NCBI GenBank assembly: GCA_019694355.1
Contig: JAIBCB010000008.1
Location: forward strand, 1-34,897
DNA: 34,897 nucleotides
Source: Pyrinomonadaceae bacterium
Lineage (GTDB): Bacteria; Acidobacteriota; Blastocatellia; Pyrinomonadales; Pyrinomonadaceae
Direction of reading: 5' to 3'
Below the pieces are notes generated by a model. That model was not told the DNA's origin. It made no database searches and worked only from the letters and a program-made list of their open reading frames with translations. This document shows, in pieces, positions 15,964 to 23,974 of the stretch. Within the stretch, counting starts at the first letter, position 1. Each line of letters starts with the position of its first letter. The position numbers and the translations under genes were made by a program.

Positions 15964-16995
15964 GTGAATATTCTCATCGTCCGCCTAAGCGCGATCGGCG
16001 ATATAATTCATTCCCTGCCCGTCCTTGCGGCAATAAAACGGCATCTGCCGGACGCTCACGTCTCTTGGGGCGCTGAACAGCGCTCTGCGGAGATACTCCG
16101 CGGCAATCCGATGATCGATGACCTGATCGAGGTCAACACGCGCGCATTCAAAGGCGGCCGAAGGATCGAAGATATGCTGATCGAGATGTCGCGGCAGGCA
16201 CGTGAGATCCGCCGATCGAAATATGACATTGCGATCGACCTTCAGGGATTGATAAAGTCCGCCATCGCGGCCCAGGTCTCAGCGGCAAAGCGGCGTTGGG
16301 GTTTTGATAAAAATGGGATGCGCGAGCCAACCGGACGCATCTTCTACACCGATACGGTAAAGACAGAGCCAAAAATCCACGTAATAAGGAAAAATCTAGC
16401 CCTCGCCGCCGCTGCGATCGGCTTTGACGCCTGCGTTGAGATCGAGTTTCCGATCTCAACGGAAGAGCAACACCGCGCAGAAGCTAGCGAGTTGATAGCC
16501 AGGACGAATGGCCGAAAGTTCGCTATCTTGAATCCGGCGGGCGGCTGGGTCACGAAACTTTGGCGGGCCGCCGACTTTGGTAAGCTCGCTGACCGACTCG
16601 ACAACGAGCTTGAACTCACGCCGATCGTCGTCACCGGCCCGAACGAAAGCGAACTCGCCAAGATCGTCCGAGAGAACTCAAGATCTGAACGCATTATTTT
16701 CGCGGAACCAAGCCTGAAGGGTTTTTACGAGCTCGCGAAGGCGGCCACCGTCTATGTAGGCGGCGACACCGGCCCTACCCACCTTGCGATCGCCGCCTCT
16801 GCACCGGTCGTTGGGATCTTCGGCCCGACCGAATGGTGGCGGAACGGCAGCCTCAATCCTGACGATATTTGTGTCGAGCGCACCGACATCGATTGTCGTG
16901 TAGATTGCCATCGACGCACCTGTGCGAATTGGATCTGTATGGACATTCCTGTGGAGACCGTATTTGAAGCAGTTAGGAGAAGGATCGGCCGCTGA
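15964..16995 (+). CDS. waaC: lipopolysaccharide heptosyltransferase I-like (GT9)
   Basis: A 343-residue GT9 glycosyltransferase starting at GTG (VNILIVRLSAIGDIIHSLPV). WaaC-type landmarks are the N-terminal RLSAIGD, DLQGLIKSAIAA near 95 (the acceptor-side motif), RRWGFDKNGMREP, ILNPAGGWVTKLWRAADFGKLAD, and the ADP-heptose binding segment VGGDTGPTHLAIAASAPVVGIFGPTEWWRNG. It adds the first L-glycero-D-manno-heptose to Kdo of the LPS inner core on the cytoplasmic face. The four cysteines in CRVDCHRRTC are an unusual lineage feature. No ribosome-binding site is apparent. This supports a diderm, LPS-bearing host. Confidence 0.85.
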   Translation: MNILIVRLSAIGDIIHSLPVLAAIKRHLPDAHVSWGAEQRSAEILRGNPMIDDLIEVNTRAFKGGRRIEDMLIEMSRQAREIRRSKYDIAIDLQGLIKSAIAAQVSAAKRRWGFDKNGMREPTGRIFYTDTVKTEPKIHVIRKNLALAAAAIGFDACVEIEFPISTEEQHRAEASELIARTNGRKFAILNPAGGWVTKLWRAADFGKLADRLDNELELTPIVVTGPNESELAKIVRENSRSERIIFAEPSLKGFYELAKAATVYVGGDTGPTHLAIAASAPVVGIFGPTEWWRNGSLNPDDICVERTDIDCRVDCHRRTCANWICMDIPVETVFEAVRRRIGR

Positions 16996-17022
16996 ACAAA
17001 AGCAACTAAACGGCTCGATATC

Positions 17023-17068
17023 GCGTCAATAAACATTGACGCAAAAAGCGGACAAAATCCGCTATAAT
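17023..17068 (+). promoter_or_regulatory. two perfect inverted repeats before a consensus -10 box
   Basis: GCGTCAAT-AAAC-ATTGACGC (17023-17042) is a perfect 8-bp inverted repeat. Five bases later comes AGCGGA-CAAAA-TCCGCT (17047-17063), a perfect 6-bp one that touches a consensus TATAAT (17063-17068). A TTGACG lies in the right arm of the first repeat, but at 21 bases the spacer is long. Transcription would start near 17075, giving a leader of about 40 bases to the ATG at 17116. This looks like a regulated promoter; the regulator is unknown. Confidence 0.5.
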
Positions 17069-17115
17069 CGTTATTGCGACTATCAGAATTTAGCCCCAAA
17101 GGAATTTTTTGCTGC

Positions 17116-17901
17116 ATGAACAGATCAATAGCAAGACTTGCGATCGGCATCTTGATCGCGGCCATTGCGTCGGGAATTGCCGCTGCACAGCAGCTTCCGA
17201 CCGCAGAATCGTTCGTGGGCGAAAAGCTGCTGTTTGAGGGGAAGGTCAGCAAGATCATCCAAGGCATCGCGGTCGCTGACATCACCTTCTCATTCGAACG
17301 ATCGGGCGATAGATTCCTGATAAGGTCACAAGCCAAGTCAAAAGGAACGTTGGCTCGTCTCTTTCGCTTCACGTTTCTTCAGGATTACGAGACGACCGTC
17401 GATCCCGCAACGTTCAATGTGGTCGCGACAAAGAAACACGATGTCCAGCGTGAAAGGATCCGCGACAGCATTGCCGACTTCAACTACGCGGAAAAACGCG
17501 TTACGTTCGTCGAGAACGACCCAAATAACCCGACGCGTCCGCCCCGACGCATCGCCTCGGACCTGAGTTCGCCGATGAACGACCTCGTTTCGGCGGCCTA
17601 TCGCATCAGAATGATGCCGCTCAAGGTGGGCGATAAGTTCAATGTTGAGGTGAGCGATTCCGGGCTGATCTATTCGATCCCTGTTACCGTTCTAAAGCGC
17701 GAAAGGCAAAAGACCGAACTCGGCAAGATCTGGTGCTATCGCGTTGACCCCGAAATTTTCGGCCCCAACCGGCTCATCGAGGGTGAAGGCAGTATGTCGA
17801 TCTGGTTTGCTGACAACCCGCAGAGAACGCCCGTCCGAGCCGTCGTGAAGTTCAAATACGGCAAATTCGACATACGGATACAGGATCCGAAAGTCGACTA
17901 A
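17116..17901 (+). CDS. secreted DUF3108-family protein
   Basis: A 261-residue protein with a signal peptide (MNRSIARLAIGILIAAIASGIAAAQ). The body matches the DUF3108 pattern: VGEKLLFEGKVSKIIQGIAVADITFS, a middle region with AAYRIRMMPLKVGDKFNVEV, and a C-terminal GEGSMSIWFADNPQRTPVRAVVKFKYGKFDI. Members are probably periplasmic lipid- or glycan-interacting beta proteins of unknown activity. An in-frame ATG at 17074 would add 14 residues in front of the signal peptide. The start at 17116 is chosen because the signal peptide begins there and an AAAGGA lies 12 bases upstream. Confidence 0.78.
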   Translation: MNRSIARLAIGILIAAIASGIAAAQQLPTAESFVGEKLLFEGKVSKIIQGIAVADITFSFERSGDRFLIRSQAKSKGTLARLFRFTFLQDYETTVDPATFNVVATKKHDVQRERIRDSIADFNYAEKRVTFVENDPNNPTRPPRRIASDLSSPMNDLVSAAYRIRMMPLKVGDKFNVEVSDSGLIYSIPVTVLKRERQKTELGKIWCYRVDPEIFGPNRLIEGEGSMSIWFADNPQRTPVRAVVKFKYGKFDIRIQDPKVD

Positions 17902-17970
17902 CTTCCCAAAATCCCGCACCTTTCTTGAATCTCGGCGTAAAGAACCGCATACTGTTTTTTTGTTGTTCGT

Positions 17971-19314
17971 ATGCCGAAGAAAGTCGAAAAACCTAAAGCT
18001 GAGGTATCTGCCGTAGGCACCGTCGATCCTTTTGAATCGACCGTAGATGCTCCAACCGTTCGTAAGAAGGCGGCCACAGCACGTAAACCTAAGACTGCCA
18101 AGGCTGCAAAACCTGCAAAAGCCGAGGCCGCATTCGCAGAAACGGCGGAGAAACTCGCCGAACCGGTCCGAAAGATCAAGGTCATAAAAGCAAAAGACCG
18201 CTCCCCCGAGATCATTCAAGAGACGGTTGATACCGCAGAGGCTCCGGTAGCACCGAAACCAAAAAAGGCTGTGGCCGCAAAGAAAACTGTTAAGGCCGCT
18301 GCTTCAAAGAAGACCGAAAAGCCTGTTAAGGCAAAGGCGGCAACGGCCAAAAGACCGGCACGGCAGAAGAAACAACTTGCAATTGACACGATCGCCGAAC
18401 CTATCGCTGCTCCATCGGTGACTGAGGCACCGGGCGAGGTCGAACGTTCGCGTGCGTTCAACATTCTGGCTGACGTTGAGCTTCCAAAACGCCCTCGACA
18501 GAATCGTGCACGCCTCTTGATGCAGTCACCGACCAAGCTCTATTTCTATTGGTCGCTGCGCGAAGACCCTTGGCAGCAGCTTCATAAAGCATTCGGTGAA
18601 CACGGTTCTGCGGGCTATATGCTCGTCCTGAAACTCAAAGACCTTTCCCGCGATGTTGAAGAGATGCACCGTGTCGAACGCGAAGGCAATTGGTGGTTCG
18701 AGGTCGAGCCCGACGGTAATTATTCGGCGGAGATCGGCTTCTACTCGCCAAGCCGCCCGTATTTTCGAGTTGTCCATTCAAATCAGATCGCAACTCCGCG
18801 GCGCGGCCCAAGTCCGCAGCCTGCACGCGACGCCGATTGGCGCATCTCGGCGAACAAATTCGCTCAGGTGCTGGACGTTTCCGGTTTTCAGCGTGATGCC
18901 TTTGATGTCGCAATGGTCGGCGATGACCACTTCGGGGCGATGAATCGAAGCGAGCGCGCATTGGCAGGTTTGATCGGGAACACCGACCTCTCGTTCAATG
19001 GCATCTCGCCGGAAGACATTCGTTATGCGCTGCTTTTGCTCGCAACGGGAACGTCGGTGAAACAGCTCAGAGACCGTATCGGGACTGCGCTGTTCCGCCT
19101 TCTATCGGCGAGCAGCACAAAGCTCGACCCGGATGCAGCTCGGAACGCTCTCTCTGAACATTTTGAGATCGACGAGACCGAGTGGGCCGAGGAAGAATCG
19201 GAATTCACGTCGATTGGCGGCAGCCGCGTAAACTTTCCGAAGCGGCTGCGAGCCCGACGTTTGCCGGCCTACTCGCCGCGATACAACCCGGTGAGTTCTT
19301 TCGCTCTTCGCTAA
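17971..19314 (+). CDS. DUF4912 protein with a histone H1-like Lys/Ala-rich N-terminal tail
   Basis: A 447-residue protein in two parts. Residues 1-135 are low-complexity, rich in Lys, Ala, Pro and Thr (AKAAKPAKAEAA, KKAVAAKKTVKAAASKK), resembling H1-like or AlgP-like tails that bind DNA or other polyanions. About 185-293 is a DUF4912 domain (KLYFYWSLREDPWQQL, GYMLVLKLKDL, WWFEVEPDGNYSAEIGFY, YFRVVHSNQIATPR). The last 150 residues are of unknown fold. DUF4912 genes often sit beside GH57 genes, as here (12 bases to the next start), suggesting a glycan-linked role. No signal peptide. Confidence 0.8.
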   Translation: MPKKVEKPKAEVSAVGTVDPFESTVDAPTVRKKAATARKPKTAKAAKPAKAEAAFAETAEKLAEPVRKIKVIKAKDRSPEIIQETVDTAEAPVAPKPKKAVAAKKTVKAAASKKTEKPVKAKAATAKRPARQKKQLAIDTIAEPIAAPSVTEAPGEVERSRAFNILADVELPKRPRQNRARLLMQSPTKLYFYWSLREDPWQQLHKAFGEHGSAGYMLVLKLKDLSRDVEEMHRVEREGNWWFEVEPDGNYSAEIGFYSPSRPYFRVVHSNQIATPRRGPSPQPARDADWRISANKFAQVLDVSGFQRDAFDVAMVGDDHFGAMNRSERALAGLIGNTDLSFNGISPEDIRYALLLLATGTSVKQLRDRIGTALFRLLSASSTKLDPDAARNALSEHFEIDETEWAEEESEFTSIGGSRVNFPKRLRARRLPAYSPRYNPVSSFALR

Positions 19315-19326
19315 AGCTCGCAATTT

Positions 19327-20934
19327 ATGCCGCTTGGGTATTTCAGCCTGATCCTGCACGCGCACCTTCCATTCGTGCGGCATCCGGAATATCCCGAATT
19401 CCTTGAAGAAGATTGGCTTTACGAGGCGATCACGGAGGTCTATCTTCCGCTGATCTTCATATTCCAATCGCTCCACGAAAGCGGAGCCAGCCCGCGTCTT
19501 GCGATAAATATCTCACCGCCGCTTTGCGAAATGCTCGCTGACGAGCTGCTCCAGACGCGATACACGGCACATCTTGAGAATCTCATCGAACTCGCAAGGA
19601 AAGAAGAAGTTCGAACCCGCAGTGAGGCCGCCGAGTATCACGATGTCGCACAGATGTATGTTGAGAATCTCACTGCATCGCACGCGTTGTGGAACGACCG
19701 CTACAAGCGAAATCTCCTCAACGCATTTCGCGAGCTGAACGATGAAGGTGTTATCGAGATAATCACATGCGCCGCAACACACGGCTTCCTTCCGCTGATC
19801 TCGACACCCGAGGCAAAGAACGCGCAGATCGAGATCGCGGTCAACAATTATCGCAAACATTTTGGACGGCAGCCTCGGGGCATTTGGCTCGCCGAGTGTG
19901 CTTATGAGAAAGGTGCTGAGGATCTTCTAAAGGCACACGGGATCGAATATTTTGTTTCCGACACACACGCGATCCTTTATGGCAGCCCGCGGCCGAAATA
20001 TGGTGTTCACGCACCGGTCGTTTGCCCCAACGGCGTCGCCGTTTTTGCCCGTGATGTCGATACAAGCCAACAGGTCTGGTCGGCGGAAAGCGGCTATCCG
20101 GGCAACGAACTGTATCGCGAATTTTACCGGGACATCGGCTGGGACGCACCGCTCGAATATCTCTTGCCGCACCTGCATTCCGATGGAGGACGCCGGCATT
20201 TGGGGCTGAAATATCACCGTATTTCACCAAAGGGCACGCCGCAGGATCGAAAGCTTCCCTACATCCCGTCGCTCGCCAGACAACAGGCGGCAAGCGATGC
20301 TGCGGATTTTATCGGCAAACGGATCGATCAAGCGAAGAAACTTCGCGAAACTTTCGAAGGCCACCCGCCGCTCGTCGTCTCGCCATACGATGCCGAACTC
20401 TACGGACACTGGTGGTACGAAGGCCCGCAGTTCCTCGACTTTTTCTTCAAGAAGATGCACTTCGATCAGGACGATATTCGATGCGTAACGCCGGGCGATT
20501 TTCTTGATTCGGATCTTCCGATCCAGGTTCAGGAACCGATCGCATCGTCTTGGGGAGAATCCGGTTATTACAAAGTTTGGCTCAACGAAGGAAATTCGTG
20601 GATGTATCCGTACCAACACGATGCAGAACGGCGAATGACCGCACTCGCAGATCGCTTCGGTGCGGACGAATCTGTCTCGGAGCAGCAAACGCAGATCCTT
20701 GACCAAATGGCACGCGAACTTCTGCTTGCTCAATCCTCCGACTGGGCCTTTCAGATATATCAAGGCACGACCGTTCAGTATTCTACGCGTCGATTCGAAT
20801 CTCACATACAGCGGTTCAATTTGCTCGCGGATATGGTCGAAACTGGTACCGTCGATACGGAACTTGTTGATGAGATCGCAGGCCGCGACAATATCTTTGA
20901 AGAGGTCGATTTCCGCGTTTATCGCTCACGCTGA
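19327..20934 (+). CDS. GH57 1,4-alpha-glucan branching enzyme-like protein
   Basis: A 535-residue glycoside hydrolase family 57 enzyme with a DUF1957 C-terminal helical part. Family motifs: HAHLPFVRHPE (11-21), THGFLPL (151-157), GIWLAECAYEKG (185-196, with candidate nucleophile Glu190), and SPYDAELYGHWWYEGPQFL (352-370, with candidate acid/base Asp355). The spacing matches the GH57 branching enzymes such as Thermococcus TK1436. The enzyme would introduce alpha-1,6 branches into glycogen-like glucans in the cytoplasm. The upstream neighbour is DUF4912. A GH57 amylase or 4-glucanotransferase is the alternative, less favoured by the YGHWW motif. Confidence 0.88.
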   Translation: MPLGYFSLILHAHLPFVRHPEYPEFLEEDWLYEAITEVYLPLIFIFQSLHESGASPRLAINISPPLCEMLADELLQTRYTAHLENLIELARKEEVRTRSEAAEYHDVAQMYVENLTASHALWNDRYKRNLLNAFRELNDEGVIEIITCAATHGFLPLISTPEAKNAQIEIAVNNYRKHFGRQPRGIWLAECAYEKGAEDLLKAHGIEYFVSDTHAILYGSPRPKYGVHAPVVCPNGVAVFARDVDTSQQVWSAESGYPGNELYREFYRDIGWDAPLEYLLPHLHSDGGRRHLGLKYHRISPKGTPQDRKLPYIPSLARQQAASDAADFIGKRIDQAKKLRETFEGHPPLVVSPYDAELYGHWWYEGPQFLDFFFKKMHFDQDDIRCVTPGDFLDSDLPIQVQEPIASSWGESGYYKVWLNEGNSWMYPYQHDAERRMTALADRFGADESVSEQQTQILDQMARELLLAQSSDWAFQIYQGTTVQYSTRRFESHIQRFNLLADMVETGTVDTELVDEIAGRDNIFEEVDFRVYRSR

Positions 20935-21021
20935 ACGCTCCTTTGCATGGTGTTTTGGTTCGCTTACTTGCCTTACGTTTTTGCGGGCTATATCATTTTT
21001 TTAGATCGATAGGAGATATTC

Positions 21022-22338
21022 ATGGCAGAAAATGGCGTCGAAATTGCGCCCGCAGAAGGAAAACTCGGTATTTTGCTGGTCGGCCTCGGTGCCGTCAGTA
21101 CGACGCTTGTCGCGGGCGTCGAGGCTGTAAAACGCGGCATTTCACAGCCCGTCGGAAGCCTTACGCAAATGGGCACGATCCGGCTGGGCAAGCGGACGGA
21201 CGCGAACTCACCGCTTATCAAAGATTTTGTCCCGCTCGCGTCGCTCGACGATATAGTCTTCGGTGCCTGGGATATTTTTACCGACAACGCATTCGATTCT
21301 GCGACGAACGCGGGCGTGCTCGACAAGACGCTCCTGGATCAGATCGGCGAACCGCTCGCTTCCCTTTCGCCGATGCCCGCGGTCTTCGAACAATCTTGGG
21401 TAAAGCGTCTGCACGGCAACAACGTGAAGACCGGCAAGTCCAAAATGGATCTCGCCGAACAGCTTATCGCAGACATCGCTCGGTTTAAGTCCGAGAAGAA
21501 TTGCTCGCGGCTCGTAATGGTGTGGGCGGCATCGACCGAGATCTTTATCGAAGAAAGCGATGTCCATCGCTCGATCGGAGCTTTCGAGAAAGGCCTTTAC
21601 GACAGCGACCCGAAGATCGCGCCTTCGATGATCTACGCCTACGCTGCGATCAAGTCCGGCGTGCCGTTCGCGAACGGAGCACCAAATCTTACGGTCGATA
21701 TTCCGGCGATCGTACAGCTTGCTGAAGAAAATGGCGTCCCGATCTGCGGTAAAGATTTCAAGACCGGCCAAACGCTGATGAAGACGATCATCGCTCCGGG
21801 CCTGAAGGCGAGAATGCTCGGGCTTGACGGTTGGTATTCTACGAACATTCTCGGCAATCGTGACGGCGAAGTGTTGGACGATCCCGAAAATTTCAAGACC
21901 AAAGAAGAATCAAAGCTTTCGGTTCTCGAACATATCCTCCAAACGGACGTCTACCCCGATCTATACGGAGACTTTTCCCACGTCGTCAGGATCAATTACT
22001 ATCCGCCACGCGGCGACAATAAGGAAGGCTGGGACAATATCGATATCTTTGGCTGGCTTGGCTACAAGATGCAGATAAAGATCGATTTTCTATGCCGCGA
22101 CTCGATCCTCGCCGCACCGCTCGCTCTCGATCTTGCGATCTTTATGGACCTTGCACAGCGCTCCGGTATGAAAGGCATACAGGAATGGCTATCGTTCTAT
22201 TTCAAGGCACCGCAGACCGCACCGGGCTTGTATCCTGAACACGATCTCTTCATTCAGCTGATGAAGCTTAAGAATACGCTCCGGCATCTTCGCGGTGAAG
22301 AGATGATCACGCATCTTGGACGCGAATATTATGGCTAA
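21022..22338 (+). CDS. inositol-3-phosphate synthase
   Basis: A 438-residue enzyme of the myo-inositol-1-phosphate synthase family, converting glucose 6-phosphate to inositol 3-phosphate with bound NAD. The N-terminal Rossmann motif is LVGLGAVSTT (about 19-28). Further landmarks are VWAASTEIF, SGVPFANGAPNLTVDIP, GKDFKTGQTLMKTIIAPGL (substrate and NAD contact region), LGNRDGEVLDDPENFKTKE, and CRDSILAAPLALDLA. Bacteria use the product for inositol phospholipids or osmolytes. A good ribosome-binding site (AGGAGA) precedes the ATG. It follows the GH57 gene by 87 bases on the same strand. Confidence 0.93.
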   Translation: MAENGVEIAPAEGKLGILLVGLGAVSTTLVAGVEAVKRGISQPVGSLTQMGTIRLGKRTDANSPLIKDFVPLASLDDIVFGAWDIFTDNAFDSATNAGVLDKTLLDQIGEPLASLSPMPAVFEQSWVKRLHGNNVKTGKSKMDLAEQLIADIARFKSEKNCSRLVMVWAASTEIFIEESDVHRSIGAFEKGLYDSDPKIAPSMIYAYAAIKSGVPFANGAPNLTVDIPAIVQLAEENGVPICGKDFKTGQTLMKTIIAPGLKARMLGLDGWYSTNILGNRDGEVLDDPENFKTKEESKLSVLEHILQTDVYPDLYGDFSHVVRINYYPPRGDNKEGWDNIDIFGWLGYKMQIKIDFLCRDSILAAPLALDLAIFMDLAQRSGMKGIQEWLSFYFKAPQTAPGLYPEHDLFIQLMKLKNTLRHLRGEEMITHLGREYYG

Positions 22339-22642
22339 AGCGGATCGACCGCTATAGAACTATCACTCTCCCTTTTCCACAAAAATCACGCAAGATGCTT
22401 GCGCTGATTTTAGGTTGTATGATAATTCTAGGAATGGAGCGGGTCTTCATGCCTGCTCCGCAAAACTCTTTTGATCGCGTGGAGTGCCCGCTCTGCGAGA
22501 TTCAGCAAACTAATTACAAATTGAAATCATCTTTAGAGACGACGGAAACGTCCCACTCGACAGGTGTAGTGAGACGATTCTTCGCGGAACGTGAAGTACT
22601 CCGGATCTTTATAGCCGATCAGGCATTGTGGAGCCAAAGCAA
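22339..22642 (+). promoter_or_regulatory. intergenic leader of the Clp-like gene, with candidate promoter and hairpin
   Basis: These 304 bases hold a candidate promoter, TTGCGC (22399-22404), 16 bases, GATAAT (22421-22426) with a TAT extension before the -10. Right after the likely start point lies a hairpin, GGAGCGGG/CCTGCTCC (22436-22459, 8-base loop, one G-U pair). The remaining leader of about 190 bases contains no motif that I recognise. A weak overlapping small reading frame is listed separately. Confidence 0.4.
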
Positions 22643-22646
22643 ATGA
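22434..22646 (+). CDS. possible small protein overlapping the Clp-like start
   Basis: A 70-codon frame beginning MERVFMPAPQNSFDRVECP with one CPLC pair. Its stop overlaps the ATG of the unfoldase gene (ATGA), the geometry of coupled genes. There is no convincing ribosome-binding site, no homology that I recognise, and the start lies at the proposed transcript start. It may be chance. An earlier in-frame ATG at 22395 is upstream of the predicted -10 box. Confidence 0.2.
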   Translation: MERVFMPAPQNSFDRVECPLCEIQQTNYKLKSSLETTETSHSTGVVRRFFAEREVLRIFIADQALWSQSK

Positions 22647-23860
22647 ATAAGGAAGCAGCCAAAAAGAAAACCACGGAGGAAAAGGGCGTCTTACTTGACC
22701 CCGATCGCAAGAGTCCGAAAGCTGCGGACTTCGAGGATCGCCTCTCACGTCTTATCGTAGGCCAGGAAAGGGCTGTAAGACGTATGAGCGGGCTTTTCCA
22801 GATATATCTCGCCGGAATGAATAACCCGTCGAGGCCGATCGGCACAATGCTTTTCCTGGGGCCGACAGGCTCCGGTAAGACGCGTGTCGTCGAGGCCGCC
22901 GCAGAAGTGCTCTTCAACGACCCGCACGCCGTCGTCAAGATCGATTGCGCTGAGTTCCAACATTCTCACGAGATCGCAAAGCTGATCGGTTCACCTCCCG
23001 GATATCTCGGCCATCGTGAAACTTCGCCGATGCTCACGCAGGAGAATATCGATAAGGCTCACACGGAGGACAACAAACTCACGTTCGTCCTCTTTGACGA
23101 GATCGAGAAGGCGTCGGACTCACTCTGGCAGCTTCTGCTCGGCATTCTCGACAAAGCAACTCTAACGCTGGGCGATAATCGCCGCGTTGATTTTTCAAAG
23201 ACCGTCGTCATAATGACGTCGAATCTCGGTGCACGCGAAATGTCCGAGATGATCTCCGGCGGCATCGGATTTGCTCCGACGAAGCAGGACAAAGCAAAAG
23301 AAGATAACGAGATCGACACAAAGATCTACCGGACAGCACTCGAGGCCGCGAAACGAAAATTCTCGCCCGAGTTCATGAACCGTATAGACAAGGTCGTCGT
23401 CTTCCGAAGCCTGAAAGAACATCACCTGCGGCAGATCCTCGACATCGAGCTCGCTGCCGTCCAGGACCGCATCACAGAATCCGCCGGAACGAAGTTCGTC
23501 TTCGACTGTTCCGAGCCGGCGAAAGAGTTCTTGCTCAATGAAGGAATCGATCTTAAGTATGGCGCCCGCCACCTCAAGCGTGCCATCGAACGCTATCTCG
23601 TATATCCGCTTTCGAATCTTGTTGCTACCGAACAGGTGGAAACGGGCGATCTCGTGCTGGTCGACTTTGACACGGAGAAGGCCGGCCTGATCTTTACCAA
23701 GCAGTCCGGCAAGATGATCATCGCCGAACCGGAAGAAGAGCGGGACGATGACCTCACACCGCTCGTAAGCGCGGACGGCGTTGGTGTTCCCCTTCCGTCC
23801 GTGGCCGCGGCTCCGCAAATGAGCCGTTCAAAAGACGGTGACGACACTCAAGAAGCTTAG
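22643..23860 (+). CDS. one-ring Clp/HSP100-like AAA+ unfoldase with an IGF tripeptide loop
   Basis: A 405-residue protein equal to the second AAA+ ring (D2) of ClpA/ClpB/ClpC without the N domain or D1. Visible parts: Walker A GPTGSGKT (73-80), pore loop GYLG (120-123), Walker B VLFDE (149-153), sensor-1 Asn194, arginine finger Arg247 in NRID, and sensor-2 GAR (307-309). The C-terminal small domain is followed by an acidic tail. Residues 208-210 are IGF, in the loop where ClpA and ClpC carry the ClpP-docking tripeptide. No ClpX zinc-binding domain is present. ATG 22643 is preferred over GTG 22628 because GGAG sits 9 bases upstream. A strong terminator follows, so the gene is probably monocistronic. 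Confidence 0.82.
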   Translation: MNKEAAKKKTTEEKGVLLDPDRKSPKAADFEDRLSRLIVGQERAVRRMSGLFQIYLAGMNNPSRPIGTMLFLGPTGSGKTRVVEAAAEVLFNDPHAVVKIDCAEFQHSHEIAKLIGSPPGYLGHRETSPMLTQENIDKAHTEDNKLTFVLFDEIEKASDSLWQLLLGILDKATLTLGDNRRVDFSKTVVIMTSNLGAREMSEMISGGIGFAPTKQDKAKEDNEIDTKIYRTALEAAKRKFSPEFMNRIDKVVVFRSLKEHHLRQILDIELAAVQDRITESAGTKFVFDCSEPAKEFLLNEGIDLKYGARHLKRAIERYLVYPLSNLVATEQVETGDLVLVDFDTEKAGLIFTKQSGKMIIAEPEEERDDDLTPLVSADGVGVPLPSVAAAPQMSRSKDGDDTQEA

Positions 23861-23894
23861 CGGTCTTTCATAACATCTTCCCGACCAGGCAAAT

Positions 23895-23924
23895 ATGGCG
23901 GCTCGAAAAAGAGCCGCCATTTTT
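23895..23924 (+). terminator. rho-independent terminator
   Basis: A perfect 10-bp stem, ATGGCGGCTC / GAGCCGCCAT, around GAAAAA, followed by TTTT. It lies 34 bases after the unfoldase stop and between convergent genes, so it ends the plus-strand transcript. It may also act on the converging transcript. Confidence 0.85.
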
Positions 23925-23974
23925 CATTCTTCATTATATATACGCTCTACCGCATATATCGTTTAGACGTCGTT

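Noticed and set aside
17950..17970. T-run (GTTTTTTT) before the DUF4912 gene as a terminator.
   Set aside because: No stable GC-rich stem precedes it.
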